Assembly (NCBI GenBank): GCA_022316685.1 | Contig: JAKJHU010000076.1 | Coordinates: 2,800,001 to 2,864,000 of the forward strand | Source: Progne subis subis | Lineage: Eukaryota > Chordata > Aves > Passeriformes > Hirundinidae | Direction of reading: 5' to 3' | DNA length: 64,000 bases | Shown: positions 22,642 through 34,835 of the stretch, piece by piece | Layout of the letters: every line of letters starts with the position of its first letter | How positions within the stretch are numbered: position 1 is the stretch's first letter | The notes under the pieces: model-generated | What the model saw: the letters and a program-made list of their open reading frames with translations, nothing else | Told to the model about the DNA's origin: nothing | Databases searched by the model: none | Program-made: the position numbers and the translations under genes

Positions 22642-25600
22642 GTGAGAAAGACTTGTAAAACCACAAGCAAGATTAGTTGATCCTATCCACACCCTTGCTA
22701 TCCTAGTGGAACACAGAGTATTTATACAGAATTCCCTATATTTATTTATTAAGAGTTGATTTTTTTTTGTTTGTTTTGATGTAAATTCCTTTAGCCAGTC
22801 AAAATGCAAGTTAAAGTTCAGTATGTGACAGCATCAGTTTGAAAACATCCACAAATTTATTGCATTTCAGTCCTTCCAATTTCAGCTTCCCCATCTCTTT
22901 TTTGAAGTTTAATCTGAAGGTGAGTTCTCTACTCCATAGGAGAGTTCATTTCTCCATAGCAAATACTAGGATGCAGTAAGTTCTCTTGCCTGCAATACTG
23001 ATTCTTCATTCAGTTTTCCAAGAACAGCATATTGTTGACAATTACTCACAAGAGTTCACCTTGAGTCCAAAGATCACTGCATGCATGGGTACCATCAAAA
23101 GCTACTTAGGTGATAATGGGACTGGTAGACAGGAATCTGCCTAAATGGGTATATATTAACCATTCTGAGGGACCAAGGATTGATTTTACATTATCATTCT
23201 TCCCACAAAAAAAGAGCTGAGGTATTAGAAACAAAGTTTTCAAGCCTTTTACATATCTTAGGAGGATTAATTTTAAAGTCTCTGGATCCTAGAGCCAGAA
23301 CAAGGACGTGGCTCTAACAACATCCAAATTATGAAAGGCAAGACATAAATTAGAGTTTACTACTTCATCTTACAGAACATATGCTCACAGGCTAAAATCC
23401 AGATAACTGTAACAGGTTATTTATTGATGTGCCTAAGACTGAAATTTCCATGTACTACACTACCACTGCTAAGTTTTGCTGGCTTGTACAAATATTAATT
23501 TAGCTGTATTGTTTTCTTGTTATTCTCACTTCAAATTAATAAACAGCTCTAGGGATCTTTGGTTTTGTTACCAACAATTAAAAAGATAAAACATAAAAAT
23601 AAATTAATAAATAAGAATAAAGATTTTCTTTTTTTTTCTCACAAATGAAATTTAAACCAAACAAGAGGCAACAAAAGAGTGCACAGTGGAGTCTCCTCTT
23701 ATATCTGGAAGAAAATCATTGTCTAAAGACCCAAATACTGTCTAAAGGACAGTACACGGTATGCCTAGTAAAATCATAGACAATACCAATGCAGGCATAT
23801 ATTAGAAGTTGAGTGTTCCAGACAGATGTACATCTCCCAAAGCTATGCAGTGTATAGACTGTCAGTGTATCACCAACCAAGCAGACACAAAACCACTTCA
23901 AAAATATCACAATTAATGCCTGTATAGCCCCATAACTTAGCTACATCAATGGGGGATGTGACTTAGTTCTGTACAACTTCTCTGTGTCTCCACCACCCTC
24001 CATTTCCTGGTGAAAATATCCCTTCAACCAAAGCCTCCCCTCCCACTTCTGCAGGTTTTTCACATACACTTTGATTCAGAGGTAAAAGTTGTTCCACATA
24101 AAGCAAACATTTTTGAAGAGATGCCTGTGAAACTCCAAGGCTGGGGTGGGGAAGCTGGGTTGCCTACCTTATAAGTAAATATTCTCACTGTTTTCTTGGT
24201 AAGGACCCAGAGCAAAGGCAGAGGCTTTCACTGTGTGACTATGAGGTAATGGAGAACTTGTATTTCTGTTTAAATTACTATTTTAAAAAATGGTCATATG
24301 GATTAGGCAGTGGATTGAGACACAAATGTGGTCCAGTTTCTTTCTAAACTCTTTCCCAGCTTCCCTTTAATTCTCTATCTGTTCATCCTTAATCTATTAA
24401 CTGAGACAATAGTGTCTCTCTCTCTCTCATGAAATACCATTATATTAAATGCATCAGAAACGTGTCAACAATAGCTATGTCAGAAATAAATGGCACAACA
24501 CACGCAACTGAAGCAGGAGATGGTCCCCACCATTCAGGCTGCAGATGGCCTCCACATGCTTTAGATGCCTGAGCAGATCCTGGCTGGATTCCCTTTTTTT
24601 GTAATAGAAATTAAGCATTCTGGATCCTATATGAAATGATAGTGACCAATTTGGTCGAAAACTCTGCTCTTCTAGTCTCTGATTAACTAGCAAGGAATGG
24701 AGATCAATATTTTTTGAATTAAATACATACAGAAAATGGCTTAAAAACAGGAGCCAGCAAGATCTTTCAAGGTTTTCATTCACCTGTAAGTACTCTCAAG
24801 TCCACAAATTACAAAGAATGCATCTTCTTTGCTTTTAGATGTTAGGAATGAGAATGGGGGGCAGGGGAAGAATTCACCTTACCTTTTTCAGAAGCACTAT
24901 CTGATGATACTTTTCAAATTTTACACAGTTAAGTTTTCACCATGGAATATTACTGAACACATACTTACTTTTGGTGCCTATGTTCAATCCTCCATCACCT
25001 ACCATAGATACGCTTCAGGCATAAAAAAAGCACCAGGAACAGGACCTCTAACTAAAGTAGAGAAAGCAGCAGAAAACTCCTTCAACAGGAATAGACAGGA
25101 ACCAGTATAAAATGAGAGTTAATTAGGAGGCCATGCCCACAGATATCCATAGCAAAACATCTTTTTCTTGAAGGACACATTTTTTCCCATCATAAACTTC
25201 CAGTGTCTCCAAGCATGACTTACCAAAACCTCAGATGCTGGGAGCCTTCCTGCTTTTATATTTTTCTTTTCTTTAAAGAAGTGAAAACAAAAGAAATCCA
25301 AGCTACACAGACAAGCAAGACAATTTAATACACAGTAGCACAAGCTGTATTACTTAGTCAAAGGAATGTTCTAAACACCTGTTTATGAGCAAAACCAGTC
25401 ATAAAAACAGCTGTTAGCAGCAAACAGAAGCTAACAACAACAATTTCCCATCCTGTTCCAGACACATAATGACATTTAAATCACATAGCATCACAGAAGA
25501 ATTGCATAGAGCTGATGGTAATTGACGTAATTACTTGTATGCATTTCTCCACTACATAGTGTTGTGCTGTAAATCCAAGCATGTTAAAAGTAAACAGAGC

Positions 25601-27665
25601 TTTTGTAATCCTAAACCAAGAATACAACATTCCCTGCTAAATCCTTTTAACCTGTAGGTATAAAGAAAACAACTACTTTAAAGTTTTAAAACTTCAAAAT
25701 GCATAATTTAAACCTCAGGCAGACACTGAAAAAATTAAAACTTCACCAGTTCCTTTTGGTTAAATGGATTCAGATCAGAGCAAAGATGATACACAAACAG
25801 GTAATGAATGTTTATGTGATTAAATATGAAGACAAAAAGAAAAATAAACCACTGGGGAAAATATGCATAGACGTATTTTTCTTCTTTCTTTGAAAAGAAC
25901 CAAATCTTTCACCTGCAGATCTCTGATGGATCAGAGCAGGGGAAGAATGCATCAGTGAATGTGAATCACAGAAAACTCTCCTCCTTGAGTATGCACTAGC
26001 ATCAGCAAAACCATAAGGGAAGCAATGAATAACAACATGCTGAAGGTTTTCTCTCAGAGAGGATTGCTGTTTAGGAAGGTTCCAAAAATCCTAAATGACA
26101 ACAAATTTTACTAATAAATATTTGAATCCTCTGCATCAGCCACATACACAGACTTTTAACTGGTGTTACAGGTTGGGAAGAAGAAGATAGCTCTGCAATC
26201 AAATGTGTCTCTAGTTACATACGGATCTGTGGGTAAATTGTGACATCATATGGAAAAAAAATCTCTTATAAATACAGTTAAAGCATCCAATGAAGAACAT
26301 TGGGGGGAAAAGCCACCCATCTCTCACATAAATAATAAATGCATCACTCTAGATAATGAAATTTAACAGGTTAAATGACAAGCCTAGATGGAGGGCTGAT
26401 ATCAATGGAATATCCTATAATAAGCATGGAAGAATGTAGAGAAGACACAGCATCCTTCATACATAAAGAAGGTTCCAAAGCCATCAGTTCTTCCATACAT
26501 ATAAACTTTCATATAAACAACCATTGCTCAAAAGATTTCTTTTTGACTCTCCATTTGAAAACATGTTTAGATTCAAAATAAAATAAATAAGTGGCAATGG
26601 GAAAAAGCCTACTGGTCCATAGTGTAATAAAGAAAACCTCATGAAAAACCCTTAACCCTATCACCCCCAACATTTTAATTTGGCACAGCTTTTACCAATG
26701 CTCCAGACAAGGTGGAAGGATGCTGTGGCTGTTTCCAGAGCCATGACTGTTGACAGATAGGAGGTGTCTCATAAGTACTATTTAAAGATTAAGACAACTG
26801 GGTATTTTATTCCTCTACATAGCTCAACCTGAGCTGCCTAATGCATCTTAGTACCTTTTAGTAATTAATCCTTCATTCTTGTTCTTTGTGTTAACAATGT
26901 ATTGAGACAGCACACAGGCTGAGATAACTTTCCTATATCAGATGGTATGTCAACAGGTAATCAAATAACGTGTTCTCTGTTCATTTATAAAACAGCCTTT
27001 CTATTAAGCACAGAGGAAGCCCACATGATGATGAAGCTACACAAATAGAGTACTGATTTTTGCTCCACAAGCACAGTACCCAGTCTTTAGAAAGAAGGGA
27101 GCAAGGCTACATGCCTCTAAAAACCCTTGCAGGTTCTGGTCTCATGTAACATGCATATGGCTATCAAAGTATTTCCAAGAAAATCATGAAAGGCTGTAAA
27201 CAGTGGAGGGTAACAGATCAAGGACAGGGAATGGGGGACATACAGAACTGACCTGCTAAAACACTTAACTGCTTAAACACCTAACTTAAACCGCACCTTA
27301 ACTTAGCTGCTATAGTGTTTCTGGATCAATTCTGTACACACTGTAAGATAAGATAATTAGAAATGACAAAATAATGGGTGTTTAAATAAAGCATGCTTTC
27401 CTCCAAAAAAAGTCAGAAAAGCACATTTTCTTATGCAGGAGGATCCTAACAGTCTGGATTTCCACAGATTAAAATATGCTTGTCTTCCAAGATGACCACA
27501 TGACCTATCTCCCAGACAATTTTAAAGTACTTTTAACTCTAAAGTGTAATAGCTCATTTTTCCTACTTACTATTCAACCTAAGATATACTTCAGACCTTT
27601 TATGTAATGTAATGTAACTTAGTCAAAATCAAGCTAATCTATCCACCATTGGAGCAGATAAATCC
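22642..27665. other. Non-coding unique sequence
   Basis: No gene recognised. There is a short (TC)n near 24415-24427 and scattered A- or T-runs of 8-9 bases. Frames of up to 102 codons on either strand show no domain. Confidence 0.65.
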
Positions 27666-28232
27666 TGTTGTGGTTTAATCCCAGTCAACAACTAAGTGCC
27701 ATAAGATGCCTTCCCACTCCTGTCCTCATTTTGCAGGATGGGGAAGAGAGTCGGAAAAAGGTGAAATGCATGGGTTGAGGTAAGAACAGTTTAATAATTG
27801 AAAATACCATGATAAAAAGTAAAAGAGAGGAACAAAACCCCCAAAACCACAACAACATTGGGGTTCACAACCCTAAAAAACCACTGCTCACCACCTACTG
27901 ACTAATGCCCAGCCAGGCCACCCAGCACTGTCTGGCCCCTCACAACCAAGACTCCCCAATTTATATCCTGAGTGTGATGATCCACAGTATGCAACATTCC
28001 TTTGGGCAGTTCAGGTCAGCTGTCCTGAACATGTCCTGGCTTCTTGTGCACTGGCTCACTGGCAGAGGCCAGGAAACTGAGAAGTCCTTGACAGTAACAA
28101 CTAAAAGCCCTGCACAGCAACAACTAAAACCATCAGTGTGTTATTAACACCATTATCATACCAAACCCAAAACACAGCCCTGTGCCAGTTACTAGGAAGA
28201 AAATGGACTCTATCCCAGCTAAGATCAGGACA
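27666..28232 (-). mobile_element. Solo LTR of an avian endogenous retrovirus
   Basis: The segment begins TGTTGTGGTTTAATCCCAGT on the plus strand and ends ATCAGGACA, so it is bounded by TG and CA. On the minus strand it begins TGTCCTGATCTTAGCTGGGA at 28232, the usual start of a widespread avian ERV LTR family, so the element is oriented on the minus strand. Internal landmarks of that family are seen as their complement: GTGGGTTGAG near 27770, CTCACCACCTACTGACTAAT near 27887, CCCAATTTATATCCTGAGTG near 27955 and AACTAAAACCATCAGTGTGT near 28120. No internal retroviral region adjoins it, so it is a solo LTR left by recombination. The flanks AAATC and ATATC could be a decayed 5-bp target duplication, which would suit an ERVL-like element, but they are not identical. 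I am confident of the family type, not of a catalogue name. Confidence 0.88.
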
Positions 28233-31200
28233 ATATCAAAAATCAAACCAACATTTCCACCTGCCGCTGTCTTAACCTCTCATGAGAGCTATTCATACTC
28301 ATGAAATAAGCTGATCTCTACCCATTACAGTCTCGGTTATCAAGTGCACATTTGCCGTAGAAGCTCTGTTTATTTTAATGCAGAGTCAGTTTGCATACAT
28401 ATTGTACCTTCAGTTTACGAATATTATGCAAAGACACATTGTTCTACAGCCAGGAAAAATAAGAAAAAGATGGATTAATTTTCTAATGCTTTGTCAAGCT
28501 TTTCATGAGTTGGTTTTAAGGGGTCCTGCTTCAACAGTGTCAAGCACCCTATTGTGTCACTTTGTGTCACTGAAATCCACACTCTTTGCAATTCTCATTG
28601 CTTTTCATGGAAGTCTTAGAATTGTGACAGCCTAACTCAGAGATAATTTTTTACCATTTTTAATTCAAATTGTTTGTTCTTAGCAGTTTACAAACAGAGT
28701 AAAATAAAACTGAGAAGCTATGGCTCATACATACATGCTCTGTTAAAAGCAAATCTATAAATTAGAACTACATAAAAATGTAAGGAAAATATAGTAGGAC
28801 TAACTCCTCCTATATTTTCCTCAAGTAGCCTAAAAAAAAAAAAAAAAAAAACAAACCAAAAAACCACAGAGAAAGCTTTGGAGTTTTTTTTAAAGCTTTC
28901 AAAAATGTTTTGGGTAGCAAGGTAGATAGTTTATCAGCAGCATCTTCAACCACCAGAAGATCTTCCGTAAGTCCAACATTACAATCTTACACTGTGACAC
29001 TGACATAAGAAATGGCCAAAGACACAAGAAGCAGAATTATACAGGGTCCCTAAAATTACAGTATACTACTGTGGAAAAGCAAATTCCTAGTGCTGACTGC
29101 TGTCTAACACAAAAGCAGTATTATTTTAAAAACCCCAATACAGAAAGTGAATCTACCCTACAAAAGCATGCTGCTGTCTTCTTTTATTAGAGATTCAATG
29201 GGCCACAGACAAAATCATAAAACCACAGTCAATAGCATCTACAGGTTCTCTTATGTAAGTTCAGGAAATTCTAATTCAAAATTTCTAGGCTATATATACT
29301 TAGATGTTCATAATTTTAAACTTTTACTAGAATTTTGTGATATGAATGAAACAGAAAGGCAATCAGAAAAAGTAGTAAGGCTGTAAGTAAAACTACAGCA
29401 GATATAGATAGCCTGTTCTACTACTACTACTTATGGCTGAATACACACATAAAAGCGAAGATGCACTCCATTTAGACAGCAAATGAACTGATTGAAGCAG
29501 AAACCTTTAATTTCATGGAGTTTTTTTTCTCAGAAGCTATCCAAAATATCACAAAGACAATAATCTCAAAATCCCAGGGTTTTTTGACTGTTGTTATAAA
29601 GATTTCCCGAGTAAGTAATTCTCTTAAAGTTTCTATTTTATGACCAGCTTCAGACCAGATACTGATTAACAAAGCAACACTCCTTGCTTTCTGCATGACA
29701 AATACAACCTGAATCCCTAAGCCTTCAGAAGCACTTTAACTCTTTCTCAACAAGATCAGTGCATGGTACTTCTCTATGCTGTTAAGAGCCCGTGTTGGTG
29801 TTTATACACCTTCACATAAACAACCAAAAATCTAGTGTCCCTCATGTCTCTACAGGATAGAACGATCCTTTGCATCATTTGTCTTTTCAGTAAGAAGATA
29901 TATTGCCGTAAAAGTAATCAATCCACAGAGATATACAGCAGTATTCATAACAGAGTGCATCAATCGTGTTACTGAAACACTTCAGGGAGGATGGCATAAA
30001 AAAATCAAAGTGCTTTGAAGAGAACTATCTCCTCCCCACCACCATGAAATCTCACATCAGTAGCATTCATCTCAGCTTTAAAATGATAAATATGCTTAGA
30101 AGCAAAGATTAGTTTCAGTTAATTTCCACTCACACTCAAAACATATCAAGAAAGTTTTGTAATTCTATAAATACTTCTGTTAGAAAAATTCAAATGAACA
30201 CTAACAAAAAAAAGTAAGAGTCTTCATTTTATTAAACAGGAAACTGAAAAGTGTTAAGGTGCATGTAAATCATAAAATACTGCCTGAGCTGAACTGAACT
30301 CAGCTGTTTTGTTTTCTGACTTTTCCCCCCAACCATCAATGTGTGTATTCTTCTGAGAGTGTAATTCTGAGTTGTCCCATATGACTCCACTTTTCAGAAA
30401 GAGAAAAGAGCTATCCAAAACTTTATTTTTCCACAGAAACAGGGACACTGTTTATGCATCTAGGAAACAGGTTTCAAAACCAACAAGTAATACTTCTAGA
30501 TTGTTAACTAACAATGAGAACTGTGAGTCACATTAATGCTTAGAAGAATACACAACACAATGAGAAAGCTGTGCCCAGTCTACGGAAGCCATTTAGAAGA
30601 TGATGCACATCAGTCTGCTGAGCGAAATCAACAGCTCTTCATAGGGACATACTTGGAAGAAAAGGGAATAAGCAGGAACAAAAGAAAAACAAATTCAAAA
30701 TTACCAAGAAACTATCGGTGAAGACTGAAACCAAAGCCAAAGTGACTTTCAGCTATAGGAAGCTAACACTCAGTTGGATTAGAATGAAGAATAGGACAAA
30801 AGGACAGAAATTAATCAAATCTCAGAAAAGTGCCAGCTGAGATTAATTTTGTCAATTAAAAAAAAAAAAAAAAGGGCAGATAAGAGGAGCTACAGGTTAC
30901 ATGACAGTAAAAGAATACAAGCTGTCACATGTTCTGCAGCACACAGGCAGTGGGTGGTGGCAAGCAAAAACCAGTACCTGTTTGATTGTGTTAGAACTGC
31001 CCATCAGTGGAGCTCTTTGCACACTCAGAAGAGCAAATAACAAGTGTTCAAAAAGGTTCAAAGGGTGAATACAAACACTGCAAAACAAAAATGAGAATTA
31101 CAGAGCAAAAATCACTATGACAAAAAAGATCCAAGTGCCAGAATTGCACTACATGATAATGTAACCAGCTTTGGAGGAGACTGGTGGGAAGAACAAAAAC

Positions 31201-34200
31201 TGAAAACAACTAAAAGCATAGATGAAAAGGCCAATCACCTGGCATCACTTAGATGTTCAAATCGAGACAGTCCCTACAAGCCTGTTTGCCAACCACATGT
31301 GCTGAAGTTAATACCTTAAAAAGTGCTCACTCTCACTAGCACTAGTTGTGTTTAAAAGGAAACAGACTTCAAGCATTTACAGTACCAGCTAGATCAGCCA
31401 GCAAAGTTATTACAGGACAGCAGTGAAACAGCACACAGTACATGTCCTCTTAAATCTCTACTGAAAATGAACATTACAAAAGAACAGAAATGAAAGAAAA
31501 ATAGAACATCTGTTTATGAAAGGAAACTTCAGAGTTTTTACCCTCTAATGGTTTTTATTCCAAGAAATTCAAACTCAATACCTTTAAGACACTCAGTAAA
31601 CTAACTTGGCTAAACTACATATTTGGTGGGAAGGTGCAGCAGAATATCAAGACTTCAATTTCCAAATAAAGAAAAACTGGCTTTCTAAAAACTAAATTTA
31701 TTGTAAATAATGCAATAAGGTTGGGAAGAAAATGGATTTCACATGAAGCCATCCTACTCTTCAGTTTTTCACCTGATTGGCTTTTGGGATGTTTTGGTTA
31801 TTAATTATTTTGCTCCAGTTGAAAATGATTGCTTTCTCACTATCAGACCTGGAACACCTGTTTATTCCTTCAGCCCAGCACATCTATTAGCTTCATTTTC
31901 ATGTCATCCGGTCATTCAGACATTAGTTGCCTGCTGGAGAAGTACATTTTTACATAAAAGCACTCATCTAGTGTCTGTTCAATTTTTCAGTCTGCCACAC
32001 CAGAACTTCATAGCTGCATCCCCAGTCTATACCAGAAAGGTATCATCCCTTTTTTTTTTTTTTTTTGAGAAGTTTCTGGTATCAGTAGGAAAATAAATGT
32101 CTGATCAAGAGGAGGTAATGGCATACCCCAGAGAACACTGAGGAGATTGAGGACCACTTATAAACAGCTGATTTAGACTGCCTCTTGGAGGAAGGGTACC
32201 TCAAATGAATGAGGAAAATGTTCTAGCTGAAAAACTACAAGATGTCATCACAAAAAATTGTTCAGTTACTAATTATCAGGGTGCTGACAGCAGAAAACTC
32301 CCATCTGGTTCAGATAAACTCCAGCAAAGGGAAGCTTTGTCCAAATACTCTAACAGAAAAAAATTGGAAATTTCAAAAAAGGTAAGCATAAAATAAAGCT
32401 AGTAGAGTGTTGACAACATTGTAGAGAAAGGATAAGGTAGGCCTAATAGTCAAAGCAATAAAATTACTATACATCAAAAAATTCCATCATTCCAACCTTT
32501 ATTTTAGGTAAGTTCTGCTCTATAAATAAAATCCCCCAATATGCTTCACCTTTAGCCAAATGTCCTGAGTAAAAACTATTTGAACTTTTGTGTCTGTCCA
32601 GTTTGGGAGTGGACACATGGCTATGATGGATCCCTTCTCCACTGCCTGAGAAGAGCAGCAAGACATAAAAGTATCAAGAGGGTATCATTCTTCTGCAAAC
32701 ACTCCTGCAGTTCAAGAAAGCAGCCCAGCAGTACGGAAAACTCCTGTCCCTCCTGCACACATCCAAATTGCTCCAAGAGTGAGCACAACACAAACATTCA
32801 AGCCTGTCAATCCTGCACCTTCAGCAAGCACTCTCTCATTTTAAGCAATCTCAGTTAAAGAAAATTTAAATTAATTTAGTTCTGTACTGTGCCCTTTGAC
32901 GTAATTTAGGCCTTAGACCTCACAGCAGCCCACAGCAAAATGCAGGGGTGGCAGCAGTACTGGTCAGTAAGTTTTGGACAATGGTGCCTTCAATAGCAAA
33001 ATAAGAAGTGCTGGTTCTCCAAAGGCTCATGCGCTGGAGAGCATGGACCACAGAGACTCCAAAACTGAAGTCAGGACTTACAGAGGCACCAGAGCAGCAA
33101 ACAGACATAGGCTTCTCTCTTCCACATACCAAACTGCCTTTCCTGTGCAAGCAATCCAGGTTTTGGCACAGGTGGGACTGGGTTTTGATTTGCAGATATA
33201 AACCAAACTGTTTCTCAACTTGGTGAAAGGCTTGTATCTGCTATGTAAAAGGTACAGGGAAGTATAATGATTGTATATATTATAAACCTGCTAAAAGTCA
33301 AAACACTATGCTTTTTTTTCCCAGCATTATGGAAACAGTCTCCCCTGGACATTCAGGACCTGCAGAATACAGAAAGGCACTACCTAAAACTAATGGTTGT
33401 TTTCTGTACCGGATATACTGTGGGTGAAATTTTAGAGAAAGAACCAGCAGCAGTTACTGAAGCTGGATGGAGCTAATGAGTTCTGTGCCTGAGTCTTTAA
33501 AGCCCTCTCTCTTTGTCAGAATTATCTTGAACATTACACAACCTGACTTGAAGCACTTCCTGACAAGAAGATTTGCTTCTTGCAAGACATGAGCAGTGTT
33601 TAAACACCAGAAGGGCACAGCACTTATAACCCAGGATTCACTTATTCATTCATTATTGCTCAAAGATCACAAATTATAGCTTAATACCATCATCAGAAAG
33701 AATTACAACCTTTCCATCTGTCAGCGAACCCTGAACCCTGACAGAAAATGTCTGATTTCCAGGTGCTCACCATTACAACTACACCACTGAAGTGATAAGG
33801 AAGTTAAAAGTGACTGAACACAGGGACTTAGGTTGGCCTGCCCTTTCATATCTAAATGCAAGCTTCTTGTTAACAAAACCATAACAGTACTCACATCTAT
33901 CATTAATGCTGCTAAACTGTAATTAGAGCTGGCACGCATCACGTTCAGAGAGAGCAGCAAGCAGCAGGTGTCCCACCAAGTGATGCCATGTCCCCACCTC
34001 CTCTTCAAACAGTCTTTGCTACAGAAGCTCCTGGCATTGCTAGGTAGGGGCAGACCAGAAAAGTCCTCACACAATTTTCTGTAGCTTCAGGGAAGCTATA
34101 CACACAGCCATACCAGCAAAGAGACCACGATTCCTAGTTCCATATATTTCCTGACAGTATTTCTGCAGCCATCAGAGCTTTTATTATCAATCAAGGTCTT

Positions 34201-34529
34201 GTAACTTCAGGGAGGTAAATATCACTCATTTGTTTACACATAAAATCACCAAGTTTGAACAAGGTCAGTTCCAGAAAAGCCAGGAATAGATTAATACTTT
34301 TTTTTTTTTCTGGGCAGAACAAGTATTATGATCATATGCAGTGACCTCCTGCACAGCGCAGGCCACAGCACTTCAGCCAGTAATTGCAACACTCAGACCA
34401 CAACTTCAGTCTGAGCTAGAGCTTATCTTTTAGAGAAACATTCAGCCCTGATTTATAGACTCCAGGTGATGGAAAATCTTCTATCCAACTAAAAAAATTA
34501 TTCCAGTGATTAGTTACCCATACTCTTAG
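28233..34529. other. Non-coding unique sequence
   Basis: No gene recognised. It contains A20 at 28832-28851, A16 at 30858-30873 and T17 at 32050-32066. A possible two-exon arrangement (open frame 32205-32381 ending in AAG/GTAAGC, and an acceptor at 33324) is discussed in the findings. Frames reach 117 codons but lack domains. Confidence 0.6.
28832..28851. repeat. Poly-A tract (A20)
   Basis: Run of 20 A, followed by an A-rich stretch with CAAACC and CACAG interruptions. No polyadenylation signal lies just upstream. Confidence 0.9.
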
Positions 34530-34835
34530 AGATGGGTTCCTTATTTTAACTCTCAATTTGCCTAGCTTTCACTTCCAGTCATCAATCCTCATTACACATT
34601 TTCTGCTCCAAAAAGATTAAGAAGTAGTCTACAATCAGAGATCTCTTCCCCGAACAGGTATCAGCAGGCTGCCTTCAATTCCCCTCTTAACCTTCACTTC
34701 TATAAACTCTGTAGAGTGAGTTCCCTTGTCTCACTACTCAAGTTCTGATACTCCTCAAGTACACATCCTTAGAAAGCAAGATAGCACATCATTTTTATGG
34801 CCTCCTTCTGAACCCTTTCAAGTTTACTAGGAAAT
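34530..34835 (-). mobile_element. Ancient L3/CR1-like LINE relic, antisense
   Basis: Degraded sequence whose plus strand resembles the complement of the 3' part of ORF2 of old amniote CR1/L3-type LINEs. The best landmarks are TTAACCTTCACTTCTATAAA near 34689, which matches the family's AACCTTCACTTxGATAAAC, and TCTGAACCCTTTCAAGTTTA near 34808, which matches its CTGAACCCTxTCCAxTTTA. TTTTCTGCTCCAAAAAGATTAAG near 34599 fits the segment before them. No frame survives. The call rests on recall of the family and on partial similarity; the limits are approximate. Confidence 0.5.
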
